Origin: Hoeflea prorocentri
GTDB taxonomy: Bacteria > Pseudomonadota > Alphaproteobacteria > Rhizobiales > Rhizobiaceae
NCBI RefSeq assembly: GCF_027944115.1
Contig: NZ_JAPJZI010000001.1
Span: forward strand, 186,001-250,000
DNA length: 64,000 nucleotides
Reading direction: 5' to 3'
A program made the position numbers and the translations under genes. The stretch's first letter is position 1. Each line of letters starts with the position of its first letter. The notes beneath the pieces are model-generated. The model worked only from the letters and a program-made list of their open reading frames with translations, was not told where the DNA came from and searched no databases. Of the stretch, positions 1 through 9,736 are shown one piece after another.

Positions 1-348
1 GAGCAAGAAGCGGCACTCGGGGGACAAAGCACGAGCGCCGGTCAGGAACTTTCGCAAAGCGAAATGGATGCCCTGCGGGGTCAGATCCAGCGTTGCTGGC
101 AAATCGTTCCGGGACTGAGCGACGGGGGAGAAGTCCGGGTTCAGGTCAGTATGCGCCTCGACCGCTCCGGTGCCATTGAGGGGCAGCCCGATGTTCAGGC
201 GAGGGGTGGAACCGAACAGGTGCGCCGTGTGCTGGCCGGTGGGGCGCGACGCGCCGTGCTGCGCTGCGCGCCCTATAATCTGCCCGCGGAAAAATACGAG
301 ACCTGGTCCGAAGTCGTTGTGAACTTCGATCCAAGCAAGATGTTCTGA
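1..348 (+). CDS. tolA: TolA C-terminal part (gene enters from left edge)
   Basis: The open frame runs from base 1 without a start and stops at 346-348, so only the last 115 residues are seen. They begin Gln/Ser/Ala-rich, like the end of the long TolA helical domain, and continue into a small globular domain with the pattern LRGQIQRCW and an RAVLRCAPY segment, which is how alphaproteobacterial TolA C-terminal domains read. TolA is the inner-membrane protein that spans the periplasm and couples TolQR to TolB and Pal. tolB follows after 10 bases, supporting the call. The N-terminal membrane anchor lies outside the window. Confidence 0.88.
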   Translation, partial: EQEAALGGQSTSAGQELSQSEMDALRGQIQRCWQIVPGLSDGGEVRVQVSMRLDRSGAIEGQPDVQARGGTEQVRRVLAGGARRAVLRCAPYNLPAEKYETWSEVVVNFDPSKMF

Positions 349-358
349 GGAAAGTGTC

Positions 359-1705
359 TTGAGCGAAACATATACAAACAGCATTCATCCCAAACTTGGT
401 CGCCTCCACGGCCTCTTCATCCTGTGTTTTGCAGTTGCCGGCTGTGTGCTGACATTCGCGCGTCCGGCCTACGCCTTGGTCGAGATCGACATAAACCAGG
501 CCAATGTCGAGCCCCTGCCGATGGCGGTGACCGATTTCATCTCCGAGGACGATCTCGGACCGAAGATTTCCGATGTCATTGCAAGTGACCTGCGGCGGTC
601 CGGACTGTTTGCGCCAATCAACAAGCAGGCCTTCATTCAGAAGATTTCCAATCCTGACGTTTCGCCTCGATTTGAGGATTGGCGGGTGATCAATGCGCAG
701 GCCCTGGTCGTCGGCCGGGTCAGCAAGGAGGCGGACGGGCGGCTGCGTGCCGAGTTCCGCCTTTGGGACACGTTTGCAGGCGATCAGCTCATCGGTCAGC
801 AGTTTTTTACGCAGCCTGAAAACTGGCGCCGCGTCGCGCATATAATCGCCGATGCGATCTATGAGCGGCTGACCGGCGAAAGCGGCTATTTCGATACCCG
901 CGTGGTTTTCGTTTCGGAAACCGGTCCTCGCAATGAGCGGCAGAAGCAGCTTGCGATCATGGATCAGGACGGCGAGAACCTGCGCTTCCTGACCCAGGGC
1001 AACGATCTTGTGCTGACGCCGCGCTTTTCGCCAAGCCGTCAGGAGGTCACTTACATGTCCTTCGCTGACGGACAGCCGCGCGTCTACCTGCTTCAGCTCG
1101 AAACGGGCCAGCGTGAAATCGTCGGCAATTTCCCGGGCATGACATTCTCACCACGCTTTTCGCCGGACGGGCAAAAAGTGATCATGAGCCTGCAGCAGGA
1201 CGGGAATGCAAATATCTACACAATGGACCTGCGCACCCGCGCGACCACCCGTCTCACGGACACGGCAGCGATCGATACCTCGCCATCCTATGCACCGGAT
1301 GGCAACCAGATCGTATTTGAGTCCGACCGGGGCGGGCGTCAGCAGCTCTACGTAATGAATGCGGACGGGTCCAACCAGCGCCGCATTTCGTTTGGCGATG
1401 GCTCCTATTCAACGCCGGTCTGGTCCCCGCGAGGCGATCTGATCGCCTTTACCAAGCAGTCCGGGGGCAAGTTTTCCATCGGCGTGATGCGGCCGGACGG
1501 GTCCGGCGAGCGTATTTTGACAACCGGATTTCACAATGAGGGACCGACCTGGTCGCCGAACGGGCGGGTCATCATGTTCTTCCGCCAGCCGGCAGGGGCT
1601 TCAGGCCCGCAACTCTATTCAATCGACCTGACCGGCTATAACGAAATAAGGGTGGAAACACCGAATTTCGGATCAGATCCGGCGTGGTCGCCATTGCTGA
1701 AATAG
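359..1705 (+). CDS. tolB: Tol-Pal system beta-propeller protein TolB
   Basis: TolB is the periplasmic beta-propeller that links TolA and Pal in the envelope-constriction machine. The 448-residue product has an N-terminal signal sequence (hydrophobic stretch about 18-39, ending Ala-Tyr-Ala), the TolB N-terminal domain (about 45-170) and repeated PD40 blades from about 190 onward (for example [22 protein letters not shown]). The start is TTG, chosen because a GAGGAAAG ribosome site lies 6-12 bases upstream and the predicted signal peptide begins right after it. Length is normal for the family. It lies between tolA and pal in the usual order. Confidence 0.96.
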   Translation: MSETYTNSIHPKLGRLHGLFILCFAVAGCVLTFARPAYALVEIDINQANVEPLPMAVTDFISEDDLGPKISDVIASDLRRSGLFAPINKQAFIQKISNPDVSPRFEDWRVINAQALVVGRVSKEADGRLRAEFRLWDTFAGDQLIGQQFFTQPENWRRVAHIIADAIYERLTGESGYFDTRVVFVSETGPRNERQKQLAIMDQDGENLRFLTQGNDLVLTPRFSPSRQEVTYMSFADGQPRVYLLQLETGQREIVGNFPGMTFSPRFSPDGQKVIMSLQQDGNANIYTMDLRTRATTRLTDTAAIDTSPSYAPDGNQIVFESDRGGRQQLYVMNADGSNQRRISFGDGSYSTPVWSPRGDLIAFTKQSGGKFSIGVMRPDGSGERILTTGFHNEGPTWSPNGRVIMFFRQPAGASGPQLYSIDLTGYNEIRVETPNFGSDPAWSPLLK

Positions 1706-1806
1706 TATCGCAAGGAAACCGTATTCTGCTGTATAAGGAGAAAGCGGCGTATGACCGTGCACCCCGGCAGATTAACGAAAGTGTCGTCATAACGAGGAGA
1801 TCGACC

Positions 1807-2313
1807 ATGACAATGATGATGAGCTTAGCGCGCAGTCCGGCCGTGCTTGCGCTGGCCGTAGCGCTGGCCGTTGCCGGCTGCTCGTCCAAAAGATCGCTAC
1901 CCAACAGCCCGGGTGAACTTGGACTTGCCGGCGGCGGCGCAGTTCCCGGTTCGCAACAGGATCTGACCCTGAATGTCGGCGACAGGATTTTCTTTGATAC
2001 CGATTCGTCGGCGATCCGTCCGGATTCAGCGGCGACGCTCGACCGCCAGGCACAATGGCTGGCAAAGTACCGCGATAAATCGGTTACCATCGAAGGTCAT
2101 GCCGACGAGCGCGGAACACGCGAGTACAACCTGGCGCTCGGTGCGCGCAGGGCTGCGGCCACGCGCTCTTATCTCGTTTCCAAAGGCGTCGCGGCAAACC
2201 GTATCAAAACCATTTCTTTCGGCAAGGAACGTCCGGTGGCGGTTTGCGACGATATTTCGTGCTGGTCACAAAACCGGCGTGCTGTAACGGTTGTCGGCGG
2301 TGTCGGCAGTTGA
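1807..2313 (+). CDS. pal: Peptidoglycan-associated lipoprotein Pal
   Basis: Outer-membrane lipoprotein that binds peptidoglycan through an OmpA-like domain and is recruited by TolB. The open frame extends back to 1684, but the ATG at 1807 is preferred: it follows a GAGGAGA ribosome site and begins a short basic n-region, a hydrophobic helix and a lipobox (LAVAGC, Cys at residue about 21). The OmpA C-terminal domain is clear, with the FDTDSS strand, the IEGHADERGTREYN motif and the LGARRAAA helix. The product is 168 residues, typical for Pal. Confidence 0.96.
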   Translation: MTMMMSLARSPAVLALAVALAVAGCSSKRSLPNSPGELGLAGGGAVPGSQQDLTLNVGDRIFFDTDSSAIRPDSAATLDRQAQWLAKYRDKSVTIEGHADERGTREYNLALGARRAAATRSYLVSKGVAANRIKTISFGKERPVAVCDDISCWSQNRRAVTVVGGVGS

Positions 2314-2368
2314 TCGCAGCCGAGGGTGGGGTCCTTGAAATCGCGCCAAGGAAAGGCAGGTAAAACAC

Positions 2369-3265
2369 ATGACCGCGTATAAACGTATTCTGGCCGCCTG
2401 TTTCGCGCTGGCGTTCATGCCCTGTGTAGCGCAGGCTGCACTGTCGCTCCAGCCGCAGGTCGCGTCAACGCCCATTGCCGCGTCGGCAAAGTCCGGAAAA
2501 CCGGCCGAACAACGGCCCGTTCTCCTGGCCCAGGCTGGTGATACAGCCTTTCGCATGGGGCAGATGGAAGAGCAGATTCGCGCCCTGAACGGCCGTGTTG
2601 AGGAAATGAACTTTCTGCTGCTTCAGATGCAGGAGCAGATGCGGCAGATGCAGGAGGACAATGAGTTTCGCTTTCAGGAAATCGAAGGCGGCACTGGCAA
2701 TCGCACCGAGGCGGCGCCGCAGGGCGAGCGCGATGTCGCCGTGGTTGATCCGTCCGAAGGGCCGGCCGATCCGCCGCGCGATCTCGGCACAATCACTTTC
2801 GATGAGAGTGGGGAGCTGGTCGGCGGTTCCGCTTCCGAGCCGGCCGCGCAGGACGATACGCAGACGGCTTCTCTTCCTGCGGGCGATGCCGAGCAGCTCT
2901 ATCGCGCGGCCTACGGCTATGTGCTGTCGGGCGATTACCAGCAGGCTGAAGCGGCTTTCAACGATTATATTGCCCGCTATCCGCAAGAGCCTAAAATTGC
3001 CGATGCCTATTTCTGGCTTGGCGAGGCGCAGTATTCGCAAGGGTCTTTCCATGAGGCCGCCAAGACGCTTTTGACGGCACATAAACAGTATCCGGAAGCC
3101 CCGAAGGCTCCGGAGATGCTCCTGAAGCTCGGCATGTCGCTTGCCGCGCTTGACAATCGTGACACGGCCTGCGCCACTTACAGGGAAGTGCTGACGCGCT
3201 ATCCGAATTCTTCGGAGGCGGTCAAAAACAAAGTGGCGGTCGAACAGAGCCGGATGAGCTGCTAG
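2369..3265 (+). CDS. cpoB: Cell division coordinator CpoB (YbgF), TolA-binding TPR protein
   Basis: Periplasmic TPR protein that coordinates peptidoglycan synthesis with Tol-driven outer-membrane constriction. A signal peptide (residues 1-24, ending Ala-Gln-Ala) is followed by a Gln/Met-rich coiled coil about 55-100 (trimerisation region of YbgF) and, after an acidic linker, tetratricopeptide repeats about 170-290 (AEQLYRAAYGYVLSGDYQQAEAAF, then YFWLGEAQYSQGSF). The 298-residue length and position directly after pal are standard. Two cysteines near the C-terminus (residues about 266 and 298) are seen; their role is unknown. Confidence 0.93.
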   Translation: MTAYKRILAACFALAFMPCVAQAALSLQPQVASTPIAASAKSGKPAEQRPVLLAQAGDTAFRMGQMEEQIRALNGRVEEMNFLLLQMQEQMRQMQEDNEFRFQEIEGGTGNRTEAAPQGERDVAVVDPSEGPADPPRDLGTITFDESGELVGGSASEPAAQDDTQTASLPAGDAEQLYRAAYGYVLSGDYQQAEAAFNDYIARYPQEPKIADAYFWLGEAQYSQGSFHEAAKTLLTAHKQYPEAPKAPEMLLKLGMSLAALDNRDTACATYREVLTRYPNSSEAVKNKVAVEQSRMSC

Positions 3266-3302
3266 ACGAACCGCTTTCACCGGGCGAAAGAAATGAGGAA
3301 CG

Positions 3303-4631
3303 GTGCCAGACGTTCGTCCAGAAGCAGAAATTGACGATTTCATCTCCCGGCTCGGGACGCTGAAGGTTCTTTGTGTCGCGGTTTCCGGCGGCAGCGATTC
3401 CACCGCACTCCTGCATCTTCTCCATCAACGCATGCCCTCCATCAGCGAGACACGCCTTGTCGCGGTCACGATTGACCACGCATTACGGCCGGATTCCGCG
3501 CAAGAGGCGGCCAAGGTTGCCGAGTTTTGCAAGCTGCGCGGCATAGAACATCGCATCAAGATATGGACAGGGGAAAAACCCGCATCCGGGCTGCAGGATG
3601 CGGCGCGCAATGTTCGCTACGAACTGCTTCGGGAAGCGGCCCTGGAGCTTGAGACCAATGCCGTCGTAACCGCACATACGCGCGACGACCAGATCGAAAC
3701 GATCAGAATGCGGCAACAGCGGGCGGCCGGTCGCGGACTGTCCGGCATGGCGGGCAGGGTTTTGTTCAGGCGCGATTGCTGGATCATGCGGCCGTTTCTA
3801 CGTGTCCGGAAACAGGCGCTGCGCGACGTGCTGACGGCGGCGCAGATCGGCTGGAGCGAGGACCCGAGCAATCGCGACCGCCGGTTCGAACGCGTCCGTA
3901 TTCGCCAGGCGCAGAACGAGCCGGGCGCGGACATGGAGCTTTTGTCGATGGTCGAGGCAATGGCCGATGCCCGGCAAAAGGACAATATGCGATTGGCGAG
4001 GTTCCTCAGTGAGGGCACGCGTGTCCATGGTGATATGGTCGTCGAGCTTCCGCTGGTTCCTGAAGGCCTTTCGGATGTGCTTCAGCAGGCGGTGGCGATG
4101 ATGGCTGCCCTGATGGGGGGAAGGGCCTATCTGCCGGGTGCACGATCGCAGGATCAGATCGCCCGGCTGATCGCCGGCGGCGGGCCGCCGCGGGTCAATC
4201 TCAGCCGTTCGGTGATCGACCGGCGGGCAAACCGCATTTTTATCTACCGGGAGCGGCGGTCTCTTCCCAAACTCGAACTCGCACCCGGCGCCAGCGCCGT
4301 CTGGGACGGCCGTTACCGGATTAAGAACGACTACAAGCGGCGAACCGTTTCGATCGGGCCGATGGGCGACAATCCGCCGCGGCTGGCCGAAAGTCTGCCC
4401 GGTGATGTGCCGCGTGGCGTGATTTCGCGGTCTGCCCGCTCCATGCCAGGACTGATCGATCCCAAGGGTACGCCGGGGGCTCTGACGGGAGCCGACAGAG
4501 CCGAAAGCCGGGTCTCTTGCATACGCCATTTTGTCCATTTCGATCAGTTTTTGCCGGATTTTGACCGCGTTGTGGCGGATGAGTGTGCCCGTCTCTTCGG
4601 CTGTTCGCCCTATCCTGTGCCGCCTGCCTGA
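3303..4631 (+). CDS. tilS: tRNA(Ile)-lysidine synthase TilS
   Basis: Cytosolic ATP-dependent enzyme that converts C34 of tRNA-Ile(CAU) to lysidine, changing decoding from AUG to AUA. The PP-loop motif SGGSDS lies near residue 29, and the N-terminal ATPase core continues through TIDHALRPDS, GIEHRIKIW and TAHTRDDQIET, which are typical TilS stretches. The start is GTG at 3303, 37 bases after cpoB. Length (442) fits TilS with its C-terminal tRNA-binding extension, which is weakly conserved here. The tilS-ftsH order is common in proteobacteria. Confidence 0.93.
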   Translation: MPDVRPEAEIDDFISRLGTLKVLCVAVSGGSDSTALLHLLHQRMPSISETRLVAVTIDHALRPDSAQEAAKVAEFCKLRGIEHRIKIWTGEKPASGLQDAARNVRYELLREAALELETNAVVTAHTRDDQIETIRMRQQRAAGRGLSGMAGRVLFRRDCWIMRPFLRVRKQALRDVLTAAQIGWSEDPSNRDRRFERVRIRQAQNEPGADMELLSMVEAMADARQKDNMRLARFLSEGTRVHGDMVVELPLVPEGLSDVLQQAVAMMAALMGGRAYLPGARSQDQIARLIAGGGPPRVNLSRSVIDRRANRIFIYRERRSLPKLELAPGASAVWDGRYRIKNDYKRRTVSIGPMGDNPPRLAESLPGDVPRGVISRSARSMPGLIDPKGTPGALTGADRAESRVSCIRHFVHFDQFLPDFDRVVADECARLFGCSPYPVPPA

Positions 4632-4902
4632 GGTGAAACCAACCCATCCGGCAGGCGGATGGACCCGTTTTTGCCTGATTTGACGCTTAGTCTCGTATAT
4701 GAGGACGCTGTCGTTTTCGCCTTTATGCCGTGTGCAGCCGGGGCATTCGATCAGCGCTTTAGGGATATGGGGCCGATAATTAAGGTTGATGCCACATGCA
4801 GGGCCCTTGCGGTCTTGGCAAGGGGCCTTCCGGGACCTATGTTGTCCATCAGATGAGTTTACCTGCCAAAAGGGCAGAGTTCCGGTAGTTTCGGGGAACC
4901 GT

Positions 4903-6843
4903 ATGAACCCAAATTTCAGAAATTTCGCCCTCTGGGCAATCATTGCGCTGTTGTTGATTGCTCTGTTCAATATGTTTCAGGGGCCGAGCGAACGCAGCGC
5001 ATCGCGTGAAATCAGCTATTCGGAGTTCCTTCAGGACGTCGATAATGGCCGTATCCGCAACGTCACCATCGTCGGCGACACCATTACCGGGGTGTATGCA
5101 GAGGGTGGAAAATCGTTCCAGACCTACTCCCCGGGCGATTCAGGACTTGTTCAAAGGCTTGAGGACCGCGGCGTCGGCATTACGGCAAAGCCCGAGGTTG
5201 ACGGCTCGAACACGTTTTTCGGCTACCTGATCTCCTGGCTGCCCATTCTTCTGATCCTCGGCGTATGGATTTTCTTCATGCGGCAGATGCAGGGCGGCTC
5301 GCGGGGCGCCATGGGTTTCGGCAAATCGAAAGCCAAATTGCTGACTGAATCGCATGGGCGCGTGACGTTTGACGACGTTGCCGGTGTCGATGAAGCGAAA
5401 GAGGATCTGGAAGAGATCGTCGAATTCCTGCGTGACCCGCAGAAGTTCCAGCGCCTTGGCGGCCGCATTCCGCGTGGTGTTCTGCTTGTCGGACCGCCCG
5501 GTACCGGTAAGACGCTTCTTGCCCGTTCCGTCGCCGGTGAGGCGGCTGTGCCGTTCTTTACGATTTCCGGCTCGGATTTTGTCGAGATGTTTGTTGGCGT
5601 CGGCGCCAGCCGTGTGCGCGACATGTTTGAGCAGGCGAAGAAAAACGCCCCTTGCATCATCTTCATCGATGAAATCGACGCTGTTGGACGACACCGTGGT
5701 GCCGGCCTCGGCGGCGGCAATGACGAGCGCGAGCAAACGCTCAACCAGTTGCTGGTTGAGATGGACGGCTTCGAGGCGAATGAGGGTATTATCCTGATTG
5801 CCGCCACCAACCGTCCGGACGTGCTTGATCCGGCCCTGTTGCGTCCAGGCCGTTTCGACCGGCAGGTGGTCGTTCCCAATCCTGATATCATCGGCCGCGA
5901 ACGTATCCTGAAAGTTCACGTACGCAATGTGCCGCTGGCACCGAACGTTGATCTCAAGGTCATCGCACGCGGCACGCCGGGCTTTTCCGGCGCCGACCTG
6001 ATGAACCTCGTCAACGAAGCGGCGCTGATGGCGGCGCGGCGCAACAAGCGTCTCGTCACCATGCTGGAATTCGAAGATGCCAAGGACAAGGTGATGATGG
6101 GTGCGGAGCGCCGTTCCACCGCGATGACGCAGGAGGAAAAGAAGCTCACCGCCTATCACGAATCCGGTCACGCCATCGTTGCACTCAACGTGGAATCGTC
6201 CGATCCGGTTCACAAGGCAACCATTATTCCGCGTGGTCGCGCGCTTGGCATGGTCATGCAGTTGCCGGAAGGCGACCGCTATTCCATGAGCTACAAATAT
6301 ATGGTGTCGCGCCTTGCCATCATGATGGGCGGGCGGGTCGCAGAAGAGCTGACATTCGGCAAGGAAAACATCACATCCGGTGCAGCCTCCGATATCGAGC
6401 AGGCGACCAAGCTTGCGCGGGCCATGGTGACGCAATGGGGCTTTTCCGATGAACTCGGACAGGTCGCCTATGGCGAAAACCAGCAGGAAGTGTTCCTCGG
6501 TCATTCTGTTGCTCAGCAAAAGAATGTCTCGGAATCGACGGCGCAGAAGATCGACAGTGAAATCCATCGCCTGATTGATGATGCCTACGCAGCCGCCAGA
6601 CGTATCCTGACGGAGAAGGAAAAGGACTTCAAAACGCTGGCTGAGGGTCTGCTCGAATATGAGACGCTTTCGGGCGACGAGATCAAGGCCCTGCTTCGCG
6701 GTGAGAAGCCTTCACGCGATATGGGTGATGACACGCCGCCCTCCCGTGGTTCTGCCGTGCCCACCGCCGGTGCGAAGAGCCCTGACGGCAAGGAGGAGCC
6801 GGACGACAAGCCGGATGCGGGTATGGAGCCGCAGCCTCAGTAA
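4903..6843 (+). CDS. ftsH: ATP-dependent zinc metalloprotease FtsH
   Basis: Membrane-bound AAA+ protease that degrades sigma-32, LpxC and misassembled membrane proteins. The frame extends back to 4786, but the ATG at 4903 gives the usual start MNPNFRNF just before transmembrane helix 1 (about 9-27); helix 2 is about 105-126. Walker A GPPGTGKT (197-204), Walker B IIFIDEID (252-259), the arginine-finger region RPGRFDR and the zinc site HESGH (418-422) are all present. It has 646 residues, normal for alphaproteobacteria, with an acidic Pro-rich tail. The rpoH gene for its classic substrate lies about 13 kb downstream. A hairpin terminator follows. Confidence 0.98.
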   Translation: MNPNFRNFALWAIIALLLIALFNMFQGPSERSASREISYSEFLQDVDNGRIRNVTIVGDTITGVYAEGGKSFQTYSPGDSGLVQRLEDRGVGITAKPEVDGSNTFFGYLISWLPILLILGVWIFFMRQMQGGSRGAMGFGKSKAKLLTESHGRVTFDDVAGVDEAKEDLEEIVEFLRDPQKFQRLGGRIPRGVLLVGPPGTGKTLLARSVAGEAAVPFFTISGSDFVEMFVGVGASRVRDMFEQAKKNAPCIIFIDEIDAVGRHRGAGLGGGNDEREQTLNQLLVEMDGFEANEGIILIAATNRPDVLDPALLRPGRFDRQVVVPNPDIIGRERILKVHVRNVPLAPNVDLKVIARGTPGFSGADLMNLVNEAALMAARRNKRLVTMLEFEDAKDKVMMGAERRSTAMTQEEKKLTAYHESGHAIVALNVESSDPVHKATIIPRGRALGMVMQLPEGDRYSMSYKYMVSRLAIMMGGRVAEELTFGKENITSGAASDIEQATKLARAMVTQWGFSDELGQVAYGENQQEVFLGHSVAQQKNVSESTAQKIDSEIHRLIDDAYAAARRILTEKEKDFKTLAEGLLEYETLSGDEIKALLRGEKPSRDMGDDTPPSRGSAVPTAGAKSPDGKEEPDDKPDAGMEPQPQ

Positions 6844-6871
6844 CCCTACGTCAAGAAAAACTTGTGAAAAT

Positions 6872-6894
6872 GGCCGCTTCGAGCGGCCTTTTTT
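6872..6894 (+). terminator. Rho-independent terminator after ftsH
   Basis: A 7-bp perfect stem (GGCCGCT / AGCGGCC) with a TCG loop is followed directly by six T residues. It lies 28 bases after the ftsH stop and before glmM, so glmM probably has its own promoter. Confidence 0.88.
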
Positions 6895-6983
6895 GCTATA
6901 TCGGCGTGTAACGAAATCTTACCGGCAAAGGCCGCGCCCTATGGTAGGGATGAAAATTGCCGACGGCGGCGCAGGGGAAAGTG

Positions 6984-8336
6984 ATGTCACGTCAATATTT
7001 CGGAACGGACGGTATTCGTGGAAAATCCAACACATTCCCGATGACCCCCGATGTGGCTATGCGGGTCGGTCTTGCAGCCGGACGCGTCTTCCGGCGCGGT
7101 GATCACAGGCACCGGGTGGTGATCGGCAAGGATACCCGTCTGTCGGGCTATATGCTGGAAAACGCGCTTGTTGCGGGCTTCACCGCGGCCGGGATGGACG
7201 TCTTCCTCCTCGGTCCTATTCCGACGCCTGCGGTTGCAATGCTGACCCGGTCGCTGCGCTCAGATATCGGCGTGATGATTTCGGCTTCCCATAACCCCTT
7301 CGAGGATAACGGCATCAAGCTGTTCGGGCCGGACGGATACAAACTGTCCGATGAACTTGAGTTGCGCATTGAGCGTCTTGTCGATGCGAACATGGCCGAT
7401 CTGCTGGCAAGTTCTCCAAATATCGGTCGCGCCAAGCGCATTGACGGCGTCCATGACCGCTATATCGAGTTCGCCAAACGGACGTTGCCACGCAATGTGT
7501 CTCTTGACGGACTGCGGGTCGCGATCGATTGCGCCAACGGTGCCGCCTACAAGGTCGCTCCGGCGGCGCTTTGGGAACTGGGTGCGGAAGTGGTGACTTT
7601 CGGCAATGAGCCCAATGGTCACAATATCAATCTGAATTGCGGCTCCACCCATCCGGTGACGCTGGCAAAGAAGGTTCACGAGGTGCGCGCCGATATCGGG
7701 ATCGCGCTCGACGGCGATGCGGACCGTGTGCTGATCGTCGATGAGAAGGGAACGGTCATCGACGGTGATCAGCTGATGGCCGTGATCGCCGAATCCTGGG
7801 CCGGTGACGGACGTCTTTCCGGCAACGGCATTGTTGCGACCGTCATGTCCAATCTGGGACTTGAGCGATTTCTGTCGGAAAGGGATTTGGCCCTGGCGCG
7901 CACCAAGGTCGGTGACCGTTATGTGGTCGAACATATGAGAGCCAACGGCTTCAATGTCGGTGGCGAGCAATCCGGACATATCGTCATGTCAGACTTCGCG
8001 ACGACCGGCGACGGGCTTGTCGCGGCTTTGCAGATCCTGGCCTGCGTGAAACGCATGGACCGGCCTGTGAGCGATGTGTGCCGCCGCTTTGAACCGGTGC
8101 CCCAGGTGCTGAAAAATGTCCGTATTTCAGGCGGCAAACCGCTTGAGGACAAGCACGTTAAACAGGCTGTCGAGGCTGCCGAGGACGAACTTGGGTCGAG
8201 TGGACGGCTCGTCATCCGTCCTTCGGGCACGGAGCCATTGATCCGCGTCATGGCTGAAGGGGACGACCAGGGCAAGGTCGAGCGAATTGTCGACCAGCTC
8301 GTGAGCGTCATTTCAGACGTGCGCAGCGCCGCCTGA
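6984..8336 (+). CDS. glmM: Phosphoglucosamine mutase GlmM
   Basis: Converts glucosamine-6-phosphate to glucosamine-1-phosphate for UDP-GlcNAc, and so for peptidoglycan and lipid A. The ATG at 6984 follows GGGGAAA and gives the family N-terminus [13 protein letters not shown]. The active phosphoserine loop ISASHNP has Ser102, the metal loop DGDADR is present, and the C-terminal phosphate-binding loop [12 protein letters not shown] is seen. The 450-residue length is standard. The ftsH-glmM order is conserved in many proteobacteria. Confidence 0.97.
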   Translation: MSRQYFGTDGIRGKSNTFPMTPDVAMRVGLAAGRVFRRGDHRHRVVIGKDTRLSGYMLENALVAGFTAAGMDVFLLGPIPTPAVAMLTRSLRSDIGVMISASHNPFEDNGIKLFGPDGYKLSDELELRIERLVDANMADLLASSPNIGRAKRIDGVHDRYIEFAKRTLPRNVSLDGLRVAIDCANGAAYKVAPAALWELGAEVVTFGNEPNGHNINLNCGSTHPVTLAKKVHEVRADIGIALDGDADRVLIVDEKGTVIDGDQLMAVIAESWAGDGRLSGNGIVATVMSNLGLERFLSERDLALARTKVGDRYVVEHMRANGFNVGGEQSGHIVMSDFATTGDGLVAALQILACVKRMDRPVSDVCRRFEPVPQVLKNVRISGGKPLEDKHVKQAVEAAEDELGSSGRLVIRPSGTEPLIRVMAEGDDQGKVERIVDQLVSVISDVRSAA

Positions 8337-8661
8337 TCACCCCGCCTCGATAAAGGACAATGCGCGCCATTCAATCGCGCATCCGCCTGCTTTTCTTCGC
8401 TGCTGATATGGAAACGACGACCGCCATGGCCGCGGGCGACGTTTCTGTCGGGGTCGCGAAACTGTTCGAATTTTCAGAAAGCCTGAAAGTCTGAAGCCGG
8501 ATTAATGTCTGAAAACAAAAAGAAATTTTCGATTCTTCGGTAAATGGACATAGATAACAGGCTCTTAACCTTTTTCAGCGACACTTCCGGTGTGTAACAG
8601 AAATTTCGCCACGGTACGGACATGGGGGTTCGACCGGTTTGGTGGGGCCTGGAGAAGTAAA
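8337..8661. other. Intergenic region between glmM and the first barrel gene
   Basis: About 325 bases without a convincing gene. A short open frame from 8360 encodes about 44 residues with no recognisable domain. The second half (8480-8600) is AT-rich and probably holds the promoter of the outer-membrane gene at 8662. I could not pick unambiguous -35/-10 elements. Confidence 0.4.
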
Positions 8662-9525
8662 ATGAGAGTATTCCTGTTAGCAACCACAGCGGCACTTGCC
8701 GTCACACCGGTTTTCGCGGCCGACACGCCTGTCGCAGTACCCGCAGTTGAACCACAGCCCGTTCACTACGGCGAAATGCGCGGATCGCATGATCCGTGGG
8801 AAGGATTTTATGTCAAAGGCCAGGTGGGTTACCTGTGGCCGGAATTTCGCGGTGCAACCTATGCCGTGACCGGCGGCACGTCCGGGTTTGAAACTGGTGA
8901 GCTCGACAACACTTGGGCCGCCGGTATTGGAGCGGGTTTCCAGGTGAACCGGTATCTTAGAACAGAGCTGATGTTCGACTATATTTTTGATTCGGATTTC
9001 TATGGTTCCACGGTCGGTCAATGCGGTGTTGGCCCAGGTGGCGCTCTGGTCGATTGTACATCCACCGACACCACAAGCTGGAATGCGTACACGCTGATGG
9101 CCAGCCTTTATGTCGACCTTGATTTTTGGGAGCACCATTCCGCATGGGGCCACATTGTCCCGTTTGTCGGTGGTGGCATCGGTGGTAGCTATGTGAACTG
9201 GGATCGGCTCAACAACACTGCTTGTGAGATTGCTGATCCGACAAACTGCGAGACCATTTACCACGAGGGCGAAAGCTCCTGGCGCTTCGCCTGGCAGGTT
9301 GAAGCCGGTGCTTCTTACTACTTCCGTTGCGATTTCGCCGGTGAGGCATCCTATCGCTACCGCCGGATCGGCGAGGGTGGGATGTTCGGTTACGCCAGCT
9401 CCACAGGTCCTGGCCATGATCAGGGTATCAATGTGCAGTCGGTCAATCTCGGCCTGCGGTACTACCCCGGCCGCGACTGCGAGCCGCCTTATGTCCCGCC
9501 GCATGTCCCGCCGGTCTATAAATAA
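8662..9525 (+). CDS. Outer-membrane beta-barrel protein (Omp25/Omp31-like)
   Basis: A 287-residue predicted outer-membrane barrel. The frame opens at 8590, but the ATG at 8662 follows GGAGAAG and starts a clean signal peptide (residues 1-20, ending Val-Phe-Ala-Ala). The mature part begins with a proline-rich segment, then WEGFYVKGQVGYLWPEF and alternating aromatic/small strands, TWAAGIGAGFQVNRYLRTELMFDY, ending in LGLRYYPG. This is the small 8-strand surface-antigen pattern of Hyphomicrobiales. It has a Pro-rich tail after the last strand (PPYVPPHVPPVYK), unlike the usual terminal aromatic residue. A paralogue follows at 9737. Function beyond envelope structure is not established. Confidence 0.85.
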   Translation: MRVFLLATTAALAVTPVFAADTPVAVPAVEPQPVHYGEMRGSHDPWEGFYVKGQVGYLWPEFRGATYAVTGGTSGFETGELDNTWAAGIGAGFQVNRYLRTELMFDYIFDSDFYGSTVGQCGVGPGGALVDCTSTDTTSWNAYTLMASLYVDLDFWEHHSAWGHIVPFVGGGIGGSYVNWDRLNNTACEIADPTNCETIYHEGESSWRFAWQVEAGASYYFRCDFAGEASYRYRRIGEGGMFGYASSTGPGHDQGINVQSVNLGLRYYPGRDCEPPYVPPHVPPVYK

Positions 9526-9548
9526 GACCAGCTGATATTATCGTTTCG

Positions 9549-9575
9549 AACCGCCCGGCTTGCCGGGCGGTTTTC
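9549..9575 (+). terminator. Rho-independent terminator after first barrel gene
   Basis: 8-bp perfect stem CCGCCCGG / CCGGGCGG (9551-9558 and 9563-9570) with a 4-base loop, followed by TTTTCGTTT. Confidence 0.85.
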
Positions 9576-9643
9576 GTTTGTCGGGCCGTTTTCGTCTCAT
9601 GCATGGGTAACGATCGGTAAAGAAACGTGGTGAACGAACATGC

Positions 9644-9659
9644 TTAACCGCAACTTAAC
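9644..9659 (+). promoter_or_regulatory. Predicted CtrA binding site upstream of second barrel gene
   Basis: Exact match to the CtrA consensus TTAA-N7-TTAAC (TTAA at 9644-9647, TTAAC at 9655-9659), 78 bases before the ATG at 9737. CtrA is encoded in this window. In Brucella, CtrA is reported to control Omp25-type proteins, so direct control here is a reasonable inference. Confidence 0.65.
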
Positions 9660-9736
9660 CAGTTTCGCCCATAGTTGGCTTATGGAATTTGCGTCGGGGG
9701 AATACCTGCCCCGAGACAGGCAGAGGAACTGGTTTA

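Noticed and set aside
4632-4902. Stem-loop at 4802-4826 as a terminator before ftsH
   Set aside because: It has no T-run and a bulge, so it may only be a leader structure.
5140-6567. Long antisense frame (475 codons) across ftsH
   Set aside because: It lies inside the strongly conserved ftsH reading frame and reads as a shadow of GC-rich codon bias.
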